A stretch of DNA of 43,823 bases, from NCBI GenBank assembly GCA_012026685.1, contig VEOY01000051.1, positions 1 through 43,823 of the forward strand, given 5' to 3'. Positions 1-9,021 of the stretch are shown here, in pieces. Each line of letters opens with the position of its first letter. Positions within the stretch are counted from its first letter, which is position 1. Both the position numbers and the translations under genes were made by a program. The DNA comes from Nitrospirota bacterium (GTDB taxonomy: Bacteria; Nitrospirota; Thermodesulfovibrionia; Thermodesulfovibrionales; UBA6898). The notes under the pieces are model-generated. The model saw only the letters and a program-made list of their open reading frames with translations, was not told the origin of the DNA and made no database searches.

Positions 1-613
1 CCACAACGATCCCCTGGCTGTCCACGATCTCCATGTATGCGTTCTTTTCCGCAGGAAACGACCGGATGATCTCGTTGAAGCTGAGGGTAGAAGGGTCGAT
101 CTCTCCGCCGACCGCGCCTTCCATGACGCCAAACTTGTTCTTCAGGGGAACGATGATGTATATGGTCTTCTTGTTTGAAGGCTTGACCGTGTAGATGTCG
201 GAAATGAACGGCCTCCCTTCATTCATCGCTGAACGCAGCCGGGGAAGGTCGAAGAGGTTCTTCTGATTCTGAAGATGGGGAGGGTAGTTGTAAATCACAT
301 TGCCTTCAAGGTCAAGGATGAAGATGCCGTTCGAGAAGATCGAGTAGTCATAGGCCTTTTTCAGCGCAGCGAGCTCCGGCTTCCAGTTGGCGTCAGCGAG
401 CGAGACGGCTCCGGAAAGGGATATGTCATAGAGGCGCTGGAGACTGCTGCTCAGGAGCACGTCAGTGTTCTTCGCAACGATGGATGACAGTTGCAGCTTG
501 TGGTTGAGCGCGTGATCTATGCCTTCGCGCACCGCAATATGGCTTATGATGCCGAGACTCAGCGATATGACGATGACCGTAAAGAGTATTGAGATAATGA
601 TCTTTCTTTGCAT
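1..613 (-). CDS. Membrane sensor protein, N-terminal part (TM helix plus extracytoplasmic Cache-like sensor domain); runs off the left edge
   Basis: Reverse-complement reading from ATG at 613: MQRKIIISILFTVIVISLSLGIISHIAVREGIDHALNHKLQLSSIVAKNTDVLLSSSLQRLYDISLSGAVSLADANWKPELAALKKAYDYSIFSNGIFILDLEGNVIYNYPP... Open to the edge. Output domain not visible. Confidence 0.75.
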   Translation of the reverse strand, partial: MQRKIIISILFTVIVISLSLGIISHIAVREGIDHALNHKLQLSSIVAKNTDVLLSSSLQRLYDISLSGAVSLADANWKPELAALKKAYDYSIFSNGIFILDLEGNVIYNYPPHLQNQKNLFDLPRLRSAMNEGRPFISDIYTVKPSNKKTIYIIVPLKNKFGVMEGAVGGEIDPSTLSFNEIIRSFPAEKNAYMEIVDSQGIVV

Positions 614-665
614 GCGTGTCCCTGAGTCTCATTATAACCATAAGCGAGCGAAATCCTCCATGCTG

Positions 666-1406
666 TCAGGATGACGGTGTGCCGGCTTCCTCCGCAGCGG
701 CATGCCCTTCATGGTGCGGCGGCAGCTTTATGCCGGTAATGCGTTCATATTCGAGGGGATGTTCGTGGACCATCCGTTCCCGGGAGATCTTGCCGGTAAA
801 AATGACCGTGTCCAGGGGCAGCACCTCAGGGCTGAAGATGGCATTGTAAATGTGCCAGGTAACGATCACGAGAAATGCCAGCAGCGCTTCGTTGGTATGC
901 AATGCCTTTGCCACCGGGATGAGCTGCCCCGGCAGCAGGCGGGTGACAACGGTCGGGAACCAGAGCGCAAGCCCGGTGGCAACCATCAGCATGCCGCCGA
1001 TGACAACACCCCAGTATTCGAACTTCTGTTTGTAGTCGTACCGGTCGCACCTTGCCGGGTGCTCGGAGAGGCCGAGGTAGTAACGGATATTGTCGACCGC
1101 GTCCCGGAAGTCCTTCAGGTGGATGATCATGCTGGGCTGCCATCTGCTGAAGAGAATGCCGAACGAGGCTACCAGGATATGCTGAAACGTGAGGATACCG
1201 AGCGCTATGCCGCTGTACCGGTGCACGACTCTTGTGGTATCGATCCCGCCGAACAGCAGGATTATCCATTGCGATATGTCATATCCGTGGAACTTCTGGG
1301 CGAGACCGGTGATCACCAGCAGGACGAACACGCCTGCGTTCAGCCAGTGCTCAATGATCCTGCCTGGCCCGAACCTCTTTATATATTCCCTGTTTGCGGT
1401 GTACAT
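666..1406 (-). CDS. Cytochrome b (b561/formate dehydrogenase gamma-like) membrane subunit
   Basis: 246 aa, four hydrophobic segments, conserved His (RIIEHWLNAGVF, VVHRYSGIAL, ALHTNEALLAFLVIVTWHIYNAIF); directly downstream of a multiheme cytochrome c gene. Confidence 0.85.
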   Translation of the reverse strand: MYTANREYIKRFGPGRIIEHWLNAGVFVLLVITGLAQKFHGYDISQWIILLFGGIDTTRVVHRYSGIALGILTFQHILVASFGILFSRWQPSMIIHLKDFRDAVDNIRYYLGLSEHPARCDRYDYKQKFEYWGVVIGGMLMVATGLALWFPTVVTRLLPGQLIPVAKALHTNEALLAFLVIVTWHIYNAIFSPEVLPLDTVIFTGKISRERMVHEHPLEYERITGIKLPPHHEGHAAAEEAGTPSS

Positions 1407-1422
1407 GGATGCCTCCTTATCG

Positions 1423-2814
1423 TTATCTGTTTACGGCATAGCGCCACAGATGAAGCACGATCTGCAGCAGCAGGCCGATGATCATGAACGGTATGAATAT
1501 CTTGTAGCCGAGGTCGACGAGATAGACCATGGGCGCCTTCTTGATGTTGGGTTCGTAGTGCGAGACCCAGCTGTCAGGGAAGTTCGCCGTTGCGTCCGTG
1601 TGACATTTCTGACAGCGCTTCAGCAGATGCTGTTTGACCACAGCAGCGCTCTGGTTCTTTACCCTTACGATGTTGTGGACACCATGGCAGTCTATGCAGA
1701 CCGCGATCTGCTTGTCTGTCTGGCCGAACTGTTTGTAGAATTTCATGGTGACGCCGTGAAAATCCTGAAGATACGTGTCCACGACCTTCGTGGAAAGTCC
1801 GTATTTCTGCATGATCTCTTTTTTGGCATGACAGCCTGCGCAGATCTGGGGTACGGAGATCCTGAAGTTCGCGGTGTGCGGACCGGCATTGTCGTGGGCC
1901 TTGTGGCAATCCGAACAGATCGGTACGTCTTCGATGTTCTCATTGATCAGCGCCGCGCCGTGCACGCTTTTTGCGTAAATGGCATAAATGTCCTTATGGC
2001 ACTGTTCACAGCGCTGGGCGTTCGCAAGCTTGTCCTTGCGCGCAGAGGCAATGGCATGCGTTCCGTGGCAGTCAGAGCAGATGGGGGCCTTTGCGTTGCC
2101 CTGGGTCAGCAGTTTGAAGTGGATTCCCTCAAGGGTCCTGCTGTATTTGTCAAAGTGGCATCTCCTGCAGTTTTCCGCCATCACCATGGAGAAGTCCCGT
2201 TTGTTCTGGAACTGCCTGACCGGATGGTCCTCCGGCGATACCATTACGTGGCAGTCCACGCAGCTCAGGTTCTTATGCACCGATTTGTTCAGGGCTGCCT
2301 CGTCGACCATGGCTCTTTCCCGGTGGCCGTCCTTGTAATGTACCTCGAGCTCTTTGCTGTGACAGGTCAGGCAGTACTGGTTCCCCTTTGCGAGTTCACG
2401 TACACGTCTTACGTTGTGTGAGCCGTGGCAGTCAGTGCATGTCGTTGTTGTCGCAGACTCCCTGATGAGCTTTTCATGGATCTTGTTCTTCTTGGTGTCA
2501 TGACACTGCATGCATTTTCTGGCGCTCAGCGAGCTGAACTCTTTTTTGCTCTTATATGATCTCTGCGGATGGTTGTCCGCGGTGAAGCCATGGCACGTGG
2601 AGCATCCGATGATGCGGTGCACCGACTTCTCAATGTCATTTGCATTCACCTTTATGGACAGGGTCTCGCCGCTGCCGAACTTTATGCTCTGGTCCATCTG
2701 GTGGCAGCCGAGGCATGCCTGGTCGGTCTCCGAAAGCTGGGCTTCGGCCACGGAGAACGACAGCAGGGCCGCAAGAACGACTGAAAAAATGAGGTGTGGT
2801 TTCTGTATGTTCAT
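1423..2814 (-). CDS. Multiheme cytochrome c, 13 CXXCH motifs, signal peptide and C-terminal TM anchor
   Basis: Counted 13 CXXCH in the 463-aa translation (CLGCH, CSTCH, CMQCH, CTDCH, CLTCH, CVDCH, CRRCH, CSDCH, CEQCH, CSDCH, CAGCH, CIDCH, CQKCH); C-term IFIPFMIIGLLLQIVLHLW. Confidence 0.95.
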   Translation of the reverse strand: MNIQKPHLIFSVVLAALLSFSVAEAQLSETDQACLGCHQMDQSIKFGSGETLSIKVNANDIEKSVHRIIGCSTCHGFTADNHPQRSYKSKKEFSSLSARKCMQCHDTKKNKIHEKLIRESATTTTCTDCHGSHNVRRVRELAKGNQYCLTCHSKELEVHYKDGHRERAMVDEAALNKSVHKNLSCVDCHVMVSPEDHPVRQFQNKRDFSMVMAENCRRCHFDKYSRTLEGIHFKLLTQGNAKAPICSDCHGTHAIASARKDKLANAQRCEQCHKDIYAIYAKSVHGAALINENIEDVPICSDCHKAHDNAGPHTANFRISVPQICAGCHAKKEIMQKYGLSTKVVDTYLQDFHGVTMKFYKQFGQTDKQIAVCIDCHGVHNIVRVKNQSAAVVKQHLLKRCQKCHTDATANFPDSWVSHYEPNIKKAPMVYLVDLGYKIFIPFMIIGLLLQIVLHLWRYAVNR

Positions 2815-2829
2815 ATTTCCCCCTGATAG

Positions 2830-2863
2830 AGAGCGGACATCCCATCGGTGGAATGTCCGCTCT
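2830..2863 (-). promoter_or_regulatory. Stable hairpin in the short gap directly upstream of the 13-heme cytochrome RBS
   Basis: agagcggacat..atgtccgctct, 11-bp perfect outer stem plus 3 bp after one mismatch, TCGG loop; no U-run on the minus strand; RBS-like aggggg follows. Confidence 0.6.
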
Positions 2864-2868
2864 GCATG

Positions 2869-3273
2869 TTATTCCGCATCCCTTCCTGCGACGTTATCTC
2901 CTGCGGGCCGATTTTCTTCGTCCGTCACTTTCTTCATTTGCCGTCTGCCGGCAAGATATGCCTCTGTCGACTGCCAATTGAACGTCGCCACGCGGGACAG
3001 TCCTTTCCCGGGTTTTCCCGCAAACTTCGAAAAAACGAGCTTTGTGACAATGGCGATGCCGATGAACGGCAGGAAGGCCGCATAAATAAGTCCGAATACC
3101 GGTCCTGCCGCAAGTATTGCCAGTATGAGCGCCGGATTTGTCTTATAGTATACCGTCCCCGCATCACCCGGAAGACGGGCCTCGCAGGCCAGCGGGACGC
3201 GTTCTCCTGTAGAGAAATTCCAGTAATTTCCTTTCCCTGCTATTTCTCCACCCTTGTGCTTTATCCGAGCCAC
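2869..3273 (-). CDS. Hypothetical membrane protein (GTG start)
   Basis: 134 aa; AAGGAGGAAGGACT precedes GTG; hydrophobic segment NPALILAILAAGPVFGLIYAAFLPFIGIAIVTKLVF. Confidence 0.7.
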   Translation of the reverse strand: MARIKHKGGEIAGKGNYWNFSTGERVPLACEARLPGDAGTVYYKTNPALILAILAAGPVFGLIYAAFLPFIGIAIVTKLVFSKFAGKPGKGLSRVATFNWQSTEAYLAGRRQMKKVTDEENRPAGDNVAGRDAE

Positions 3274-3422
3274 AGTCCTTCCTCCTTATTATAGGCAGTT
3301 AGCCTTCCTGATTCCGGCATTAGCATAACAGGGGGAGACGGAATACGTAATTGGGAAAAGTACCTATTTTGCAGGGAAATTTGTCTTAGAGGAGGGTGAA
3401 GGCTGCGATAATTAAAGAAAAA

Positions 3423-3444
3423 CCGGCTCCGGTCGGTCCGCCGG
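3423..3444 (-). terminator. Possible weak rho-independent terminator downstream of the 3454-4002 gene
   Basis: ccggc...gccgg short stem followed on the minus strand by TTTTTCTTT. Confidence 0.35.
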
Positions 3445-3453
3445 CGTGATGCC

Positions 3454-4002
3454 TCAGGGTTCCGGGAGCGTGCTTGCCGCGATCTTTACGACTTCCTGCG
3501 CAGAGCACTTGCAGATGAGGGTAATGATCGTGCCGCCTTCGTTCCAGGAAACCTCGTTGCAGGGGATATCATCATCGCAGACCGCAGGGACAAGGACGGC
3601 CTTCCTGTCCTTGATGAATATCTGGCTTCCTGCGGTGACCGTTTTGACCTTTATCAGCGGTTCGATCTGATAGGGCGCATCGGCATCCGTCTGCTGTATG
3701 ACAAGACCGATGCCGTTGCTGTCCTTATATTTCAGGTGCATGATGAATGCGCTGAACGGCACGTCCTGCGCATATATTTCCGCCGGCGGCCAGACAATGC
3801 GCAGGTCCTCAGGGATCAGGGTCGGAAGAAAAAGATGTTTTACGCGGAGCTGTTTCTCTGCGGCATCGATGGAACTGAATTTTTTCATCGTCTGTTTCTG
3901 CACCAGCGAGGGCAGCCAGTTGAGGACCGCCAGAACGCCGGTCACCAGAAAGACCGTGAGACAGAACAGCAGCAGTCGTTTGCCGAATGTCAGTGTTCTC
4001 AT
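3454..4002 (-). CDS. Single-pass membrane-anchored protein, DUF4367-like C-terminus (tentative)
   Basis: Start taken as MRTLTFGKRLLLFCLTVFLVTGVLAVL at 4002, giving an ATGA overlap with the upstream M56 gene; C-term VSWNEGGTIITLICKCSAQEVVKIAASTL. Confidence 0.7.
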   Translation of the reverse strand: MRTLTFGKRLLLFCLTVFLVTGVLAVLNWLPSLVQKQTMKKFSSIDAAEKQLRVKHLFLPTLIPEDLRIVWPPAEIYAQDVPFSAFIMHLKYKDSNGIGLVIQQTDADAPYQIEPLIKVKTVTAGSQIFIKDRKAVLVPAVCDDDIPCNEVSWNEGGTIITLICKCSAQEVVKIAASTLPEP

Positions 4003-4982
4003 GTCACCAGATATCCCATCACGAATATCACGGACGCCGTAAGCAGGAACGGCACCCACCGGAAACGCTCCGGGCCGTCATGGCCTATCTCCCGCAGCCT
4101 TTCAATTCTCTCGTCCAGCAGCAGGTTGTGGCTGTGGCTTTCGATCCGCTCCTTCATCTGCGACAATCCTTCGGTCTCGGCGGGATGATAATAAAATGAT
4201 GAAATGGCTGCGATGAGCGCCTCCGTGTCCTTTGTTTTGGAGACCGTAATGGCATCACAGATGAATTCATCGTCGTGGACGATCCTCCTGAACTCGATCA
4301 TGCTTACAGGATTATAGAACATCAGCATTCTCAAGAGATAGATGAACTGGGTCTTGCTGCTGCTGTCCCTCATGATATGCACTGCCTCGTGGGTGAGCGC
4401 TCCTCTCAGTTGTCCCTCCTCAAGGGTCTCGATAAGACGGTTCGACACGATGATCCTGTGGTCCCTGAACCCCTGCGTGACCAATACCGGCAGGGCTTCG
4501 TCTATGATGCAGACAGAGGGTTTCCCTATGTTCAGGGTTCGGCAGATACTGTCCAGCATTGCATCAAGGGTCTCGAGGGTCCCCTTGCACACTTCAAGGT
4601 CAATGCCCGAGGAACGTCCCCTGAAGATCGGAAGGATCTCCTGAATGAGGAAAACAGCTGTTACGATGGCGAGAAAAACCACAAAAACAACAGAAAGCGG
4701 GATCACGCCCAGCACATTCAGCTCCAGCCAACGCTGGCTGTCGAAGAGCGCGGTATTGAGCCTGAAATACCAGGAGCCTCGTTGCGGGGAAAATGCCTGA
4801 AAGAGGGGAAACATGAGGATCGGGAGTGTCAGAGTGAGCAACCGGTACCGGAATTTCGTGAAATGGTCGCGTATGTCCCATGCGAAAAAGGAAAGTTCAA
4901 CGATGATGACCGCGACAACGGAATGAAGAACGGACTGCGTTATATACATCCCCGGGTACGAGAAAAGGAGCCGTATGATCAT
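3999..4982 (-). CDS. M56 (BlaR1-like) family membrane metallopeptidase
   Basis: HEXXH motif in LTHEAVHIMRD, multiple TM segments, FICDAITVSKTKD resembling the M56 downstream motif. Confidence 0.8.
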   Translation of the reverse strand: MIIRLLFSYPGMYITQSVLHSVVAVIIVELSFFAWDIRDHFTKFRYRLLTLTLPILMFPLFQAFSPQRGSWYFRLNTALFDSQRWLELNVLGVIPLSVVFVVFLAIVTAVFLIQEILPIFRGRSSGIDLEVCKGTLETLDAMLDSICRTLNIGKPSVCIIDEALPVLVTQGFRDHRIIVSNRLIETLEEGQLRGALTHEAVHIMRDSSSKTQFIYLLRMLMFYNPVSMIEFRRIVHDDEFICDAITVSKTKDTEALIAAISSFYYHPAETEGLSQMKERIESHSHNLLLDERIERLREIGHDGPERFRWVPFLLTASVIFVMGYLVT

Positions 4983-5134
4983 GTTCTATGGCTGCATGCT
5001 GTCATAGTCTCGCGCATGCAGGTTCCCGTGCGGTCTGGCTGGAGCATAACATATTGAAATTGTAGCATAAAACTCCCGCATGAAGGCACGGTCCCGGAGA
5101 AAACGCGGGTGATGGCAAAACTCGCGGACAGGAG

Positions 5135-5533
5135 CTACGATATCTTCTTCAGATATTCCCCGAATTTCATGTCAGTCTGCAGGATATGCGAGATGATCCA
5201 GTCGACCACGACCTGGTTGGTCGTCACGGAAAGCACATAGGAAGGTCCGTCTTCCGCAAGTTCCTTCTTAAGATCAGAAAGATTTGCGAGATACAGGGAA
5301 TGCTGCTTCCTGTGCTGATCGTATTCAGGATAGGCATTTTTCACCATGGAGGACTCTTCAGCACTGAAATGGACGACGGCATAGTCTTCAAGGAACGTGA
5401 TCACGCTGTCTATGACAGATTTGCATTTCCCCTGCCCGATGGCATCGACAAGCCCGTTGATCCTTCTGAAGAGCTCCTTGTGCTGGGAGTCTATCGCTTC
5501 AACGCCGACCGCGAGGTCTTCTGTCCATTGCAT
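5135..5533 (-). CDS. Bacteriohemerythrin / hemerythrin domain protein
   Basis: Diiron ligand pattern DSQHKELF ... HFSAEE ... YDQHRKQH ... ISHILQTDMKFGEYL. Confidence 0.95.
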   Translation of the reverse strand: MQWTEDLAVGVEAIDSQHKELFRRINGLVDAIGQGKCKSVIDSVITFLEDYAVVHFSAEESSMVKNAYPEYDQHRKQHSLYLANLSDLKKELAEDGPSYVLSVTTNQVVVDWIISHILQTDMKFGEYLKKIS

Positions 5534-5555
5534 ATCTTGTCCGACCTTCTTCGCG

Positions 5556-6419
5556 TCAGTGCAAGAGGGCGGTAAAGCGGCCGGTCCTCTTGCCGAGAGG
5601 ACCGGGGTCTGCCGATGTCCTGGGGATATCCGCGCGTATATTATCGATCCTGTCCGTAGTGCCGGGGTGCGTCTTCATAATGCCGCCCTCAGACCCTTTG
5701 CCGCTGCTGACCATCCGTTCGAGAACGTCCTTCAACGCCTCGGGGTTGTATCCGCTCCCTGAGAGGTAGATGAGCGCAGCCTTGTCTGCATCGTATTCCT
5801 GTGTCTTTCCGTACCCTCTGACAACGAGCGTCTTTACGATATCATCGACCGAACCTTCGAATATGCCGGTGAGTTGCGATAGTTGCTGCGGTCCGTAGTT
5901 CTGTGCCGCCTTTGAACCGATGATGGCGGTTGCCTCTGTCCAGCGCGACTTCTTGATCGACGATATGCCGTCACGGTGACTGATATGAGCGATCTCGTGG
6001 GCGAGAATTGCGGCAAGCTCGTCCTCTGTTGATGCCGACATCAGCATGCCCTTCGTGATGAAGATCGTTCCGCCCGGGCAGGCAAATGCGTTCATCTCAT
6101 CGCTGTCCAGTATTGCGAAATGGTATCCCCCGTAGGTATAGGGCTTTTCTGAGTGCAGCGCAAGCACTGTCCCGACGGTGTTCACATATTCGGTGAGCTT
6201 TCCCTCCTTCATAAGAGGATATGTCTGAAGGATGCGGGCAGCGACAGCGCGGCCGAGATAATATTCCTCCTCGTCGGATATCGGGCGTGCCGCTTTCTGC
6301 GTCGCATCCGACGTTGTTGACATCATGTCGAAGCCTTTCTGAATACTGTCGAAGATCCCTGCTGACGCATGTCCGATGCACAGGAACAGCAGTATCGCCG
6401 GAATGAAGAGTCTCCTCAT
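5556..6419 (-). CDS. M48 family metalloprotease (secreted, BepA/LoiP-like)
   Basis: HEXXH in ILAHEIAHISHRDG, signal peptide, EYDADKAALIYL; start TGATG-overlaps the SH3 gene stop. Confidence 0.92.
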   Translation of the reverse strand: MRRLFIPAILLFLCIGHASAGIFDSIQKGFDMMSTTSDATQKAARPISDEEEYYLGRAVAARILQTYPLMKEGKLTEYVNTVGTVLALHSEKPYTYGGYHFAILDSDEMNAFACPGGTIFITKGMLMSASTEDELAAILAHEIAHISHRDGISSIKKSRWTEATAIIGSKAAQNYGPQQLSQLTGIFEGSVDDIVKTLVVRGYGKTQEYDADKAALIYLSGSGYNPEALKDVLERMVSSGKGSEGGIMKTHPGTTDRIDNIRADIPRTSADPGPLGKRTGRFTALLH

Positions 6420-6883
6420 CACGGCTGTTTCAGTCCCCCATCCTTGATAAAGGCCTTCAGGGAGTCATCGGTCACCCGGTAGCCCTCTATGCCGTCGACA
6501 GCGTTGAAGTCGAGTTCAGGATGCTTTCCCTTGTAGGATTTCTCGACCTCGGGGTTGAATCCCTTGCCCGCAAGCGCCACTTCGTCGCTTGTCGTCGAGT
6601 AGCCCTTTTTCGACGCTTCAGAGAGCGCAGCGGTCCGTTCCGTTACCGCGTTCTTATGGATGCACCCTTTGGCATTCCTGAATTTTACCCTGAACCAATC
6701 TCCTTCCCTGGCTGTGACATCGAGCTGGTCCCCGTAGCTCACTTTGATCTTTACCGGGGTAAGGAACCGGCAGTCCTCGCGGACGGCATTTTCCCTGGTG
6801 ATGACCGTCACGGTTTCGGCTGACGCAGCCGCGGCAGCTGCCAGAAGAAAAAAAGATGCGGTGATGCGATACGTGCTTTTCAT
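6419..6883 (-). CDS. Secreted SH3-domain protein
   Basis: Signal peptide; bacterial SH3-like ENAVREDCRFLTPVKIKVSYGDQLDVTAREGDWFRVKF; ATGA overlap with the cyclase gene. Confidence 0.8.
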   Translation of the reverse strand: MKSTYRITASFFLLAAAAAASAETVTVITRENAVREDCRFLTPVKIKVSYGDQLDVTAREGDWFRVKFRNAKGCIHKNAVTERTAALSEASKKGYSTTSDEVALAGKGFNPEVEKSYKGKHPELDFNAVDGIEGYRVTDDSLKAFIKDGGLKQP

Positions 6884-8979
6884 TTTTCAGTCATTGTAAT
6901 GATATCGCTCCTGCCTGTCAACGACGCTGTCCCCGGCGGGGACGAGCACCTGTGCAGATAAAATGCGGAAGGGCCGTCTTCCGGCCATCTGCTGAGCACG
7001 CGGGCGAAGGTCTCAGCTGCCTGCTGCCACTCCCGCTTCCGGAACAATTCCAGGCCTTCGTGGAAAAGGGTCAGCTTTTCCCAGGAATCCGCCGGGGCAG
7101 TGTCCCGGGTGCTGACGATCTCGAATATGGTGACCGCGGATGATTTTCCCTTCACTTCTATCCTGCCGAGCTCCCGTGAAAGAAAAAGGTCTTCGGTCCC
7201 TGCGAAGGTCTCCCCGCTGATGATGACCTTCGTTCCGAAGACCTTGTTCACCGATTCGAGCCGCGATGCAAGATTGACCGTATCCCCCACCACGGTATAA
7301 TCGAACAGTCGGTCGCTGCCGAGGTTTCCCGCGATCGCGTCTCCGGTATGAATGCCTATCCTCATCGAAACAGGGGCGAGGCCCTGCTCCGCAAATGAGG
7401 CATTGAGCTCCCGGAGGGCATCCATGCATTCGAGCGCAGCGCGGCACGCTGATATTTCGTCCCGGGCAGAACTGACCGGAGCACCCCAGAACGCCATGAC
7501 ACAGTCGCCGATATATTTGTCTATAACACCTTTATTGCGGATGATCACCTCAGTGAAGGCGTTGAAGATGCCATGCAGGATCATCGCCGACTCCTCGGGC
7601 GGGAGCTGTTCCGCAAGGGTGGTGAATCCCGCAATGTCAGCAAAGAAAACCGTTACACGTTTCTTCTGACCGCCCGGCCGTACGACTTCAGGGTGCTTAA
7701 GGACATGCTCCACAAGCGTCTTGTCCATGTACTGGTCAAAGGTCCTTTTTATGAACCGCCGTTGTCTCCCCTCGACGGCATAGCTGTAGGCAGAGGCGCC
7801 GGCAAAGCTGAGCACCGCGGTAATAAGGGGAGGGATCACCTGCATATACAGGCCAGTGATAAAGAGCAGAGCGGGTATGGCAAGCGCTGCCAGCGCGGTA
7901 CCCAAAAAAACGGCAGCGCTTATGTGCAGGGAATGATGGCGGAAGACCGCGGCAGTGACCAGGACGCTGACAGCGAGCATGAAAAGGACCGTGAAGGGCG
8001 TTTTTACCGGCGTAAGATACGTCTGCCCGAGAAGATTTTCCAGAGTCGTTGCATGAATATGCACACCGGTGGACACGGGGGTGACCGCGGTCGGTTTGAG
8101 GTCATACAGGCCCGGTGCCGTGAGGGCGATGAAGACGTTCTTTCCCCGGAAGCTCTCCTTCTTCAGGGAAGGCTCCTTGCCTGCGGAACTCGCAAGCCGG
8201 GACCGGATGACCTCTGATGCAGATACTGTCCGGAAGGCCGCGGGATGGGCGGAGTATCTCAGGAGCAGAGCACCGTCAGCAAGAGGTATCTTCTTTCCGC
8301 CGGCGAATAACGCGTGGTCACGAACGACAACCTGCTTTTTGTTGATAAGACAGGAAAGAACAAAGTTGGGTATCTCATGGCCGGCTGTCCGGAATACCAG
8401 CGGCACCCTCCTGTATATGCCGTCGCTGTCAGGTTTTATCATTACATTGCCCAGCCCGGCAGCAGCGGTGCCGAACTGCCAGAGAGGCGCGATGAGAGAA
8501 CGGTAAGAAACAGCGGCGGCGCCCAGCCCTTGAATGCTGATCCGCTGCACAAGTTCGTCTTCAGCGCGGCCGAGTTCGTCTTTGGTGTCGGTCAGAAACA
8601 CCGGAAGATACACGTTGCCGTTCTTCCGTATCGCCTCCGCAAAGACCTTGTCGTCATCCATGCCGTACGAGGAGTCCTCGGTAAAAAGGATGTCCATGAA
8701 CACAGCGTCAGCTTCGGAGAGGTATTCAAGAAGCGGCGCATAGACCTGTCGCGGCCAGGGCCACGAAATATCCTGGTCCGCAAGCGCCGAAATGCTTTCC
8801 TGGTCTATCGCAACAATGACGATGCGGTCGGACACTTTCCGGGGATTGAGGTGCCGTGACATATGATCATATGCCTTCAGCTCAAAGGGGCCGAGGAAAC
8901 CGGACAGGAACAGCAGTGCAGAGGTCCCGAAGGTCAGGAGCGTGAGGAGGACGATCTTCCTGAAAGGGGAGGCGGGCAT
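6880..8979 (-). CDS. CHASE2-domain class III adenylate/guanylate cyclase
   Basis: N-terminal CHASE2 (DRIVIVAIDQESISAL...WPWPRQVYAPLLEYL), TM helices, cyclase core FFADIAGFTTLAEQL, DKYIGDCVMAFWGAP, DYTVVGDTVNLASRLE. Confidence 0.95.
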   Translation of the reverse strand: MPASPFRKIVLLTLLTFGTSALLFLSGFLGPFELKAYDHMSRHLNPRKVSDRIVIVAIDQESISALADQDISWPWPRQVYAPLLEYLSEADAVFMDILFTEDSSYGMDDDKVFAEAIRKNGNVYLPVFLTDTKDELGRAEDELVQRISIQGLGAAAVSYRSLIAPLWQFGTAAAGLGNVMIKPDSDGIYRRVPLVFRTAGHEIPNFVLSCLINKKQVVVRDHALFAGGKKIPLADGALLLRYSAHPAAFRTVSASEVIRSRLASSAGKEPSLKKESFRGKNVFIALTAPGLYDLKPTAVTPVSTGVHIHATTLENLLGQTYLTPVKTPFTVLFMLAVSVLVTAAVFRHHSLHISAAVFLGTALAALAIPALLFITGLYMQVIPPLITAVLSFAGASAYSYAVEGRQRRFIKRTFDQYMDKTLVEHVLKHPEVVRPGGQKKRVTVFFADIAGFTTLAEQLPPEESAMILHGIFNAFTEVIIRNKGVIDKYIGDCVMAFWGAPVSSARDEISACRAALECMDALRELNASFAEQGLAPVSMRIGIHTGDAIAGNLGSDRLFDYTVVGDTVNLASRLESVNKVFGTKVIISGETFAGTEDLFLSRELGRIEVKGKSSAVTIFEIVSTRDTAPADSWEKLTLFHEGLELFRKREWQQAAETFARVLSRWPEDGPSAFYLHRCSSPPGTASLTGRSDIITMTEK

Positions 8980-9021
8980 ACGCGTTTAGTATAGCATATG
9001 CCCCGCGGACTCCATCGAAGG

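Noticed and set aside
702-1481. 259-aa plus-strand ORF
   Set aside because: Antisense to the cytochrome b gene; no domain-like sequence.
1189-2421. 410-aa plus-strand ORF
   Set aside because: Fully antisense to the 13-heme cytochrome with CXXCH motifs and to the cytochrome b gene; GC-rich shadow ORF.
4275-5057. 260-aa plus-strand ORF
   Set aside because: Antisense to the M56 gene with HEXXH; hydrophilic shadow translation.
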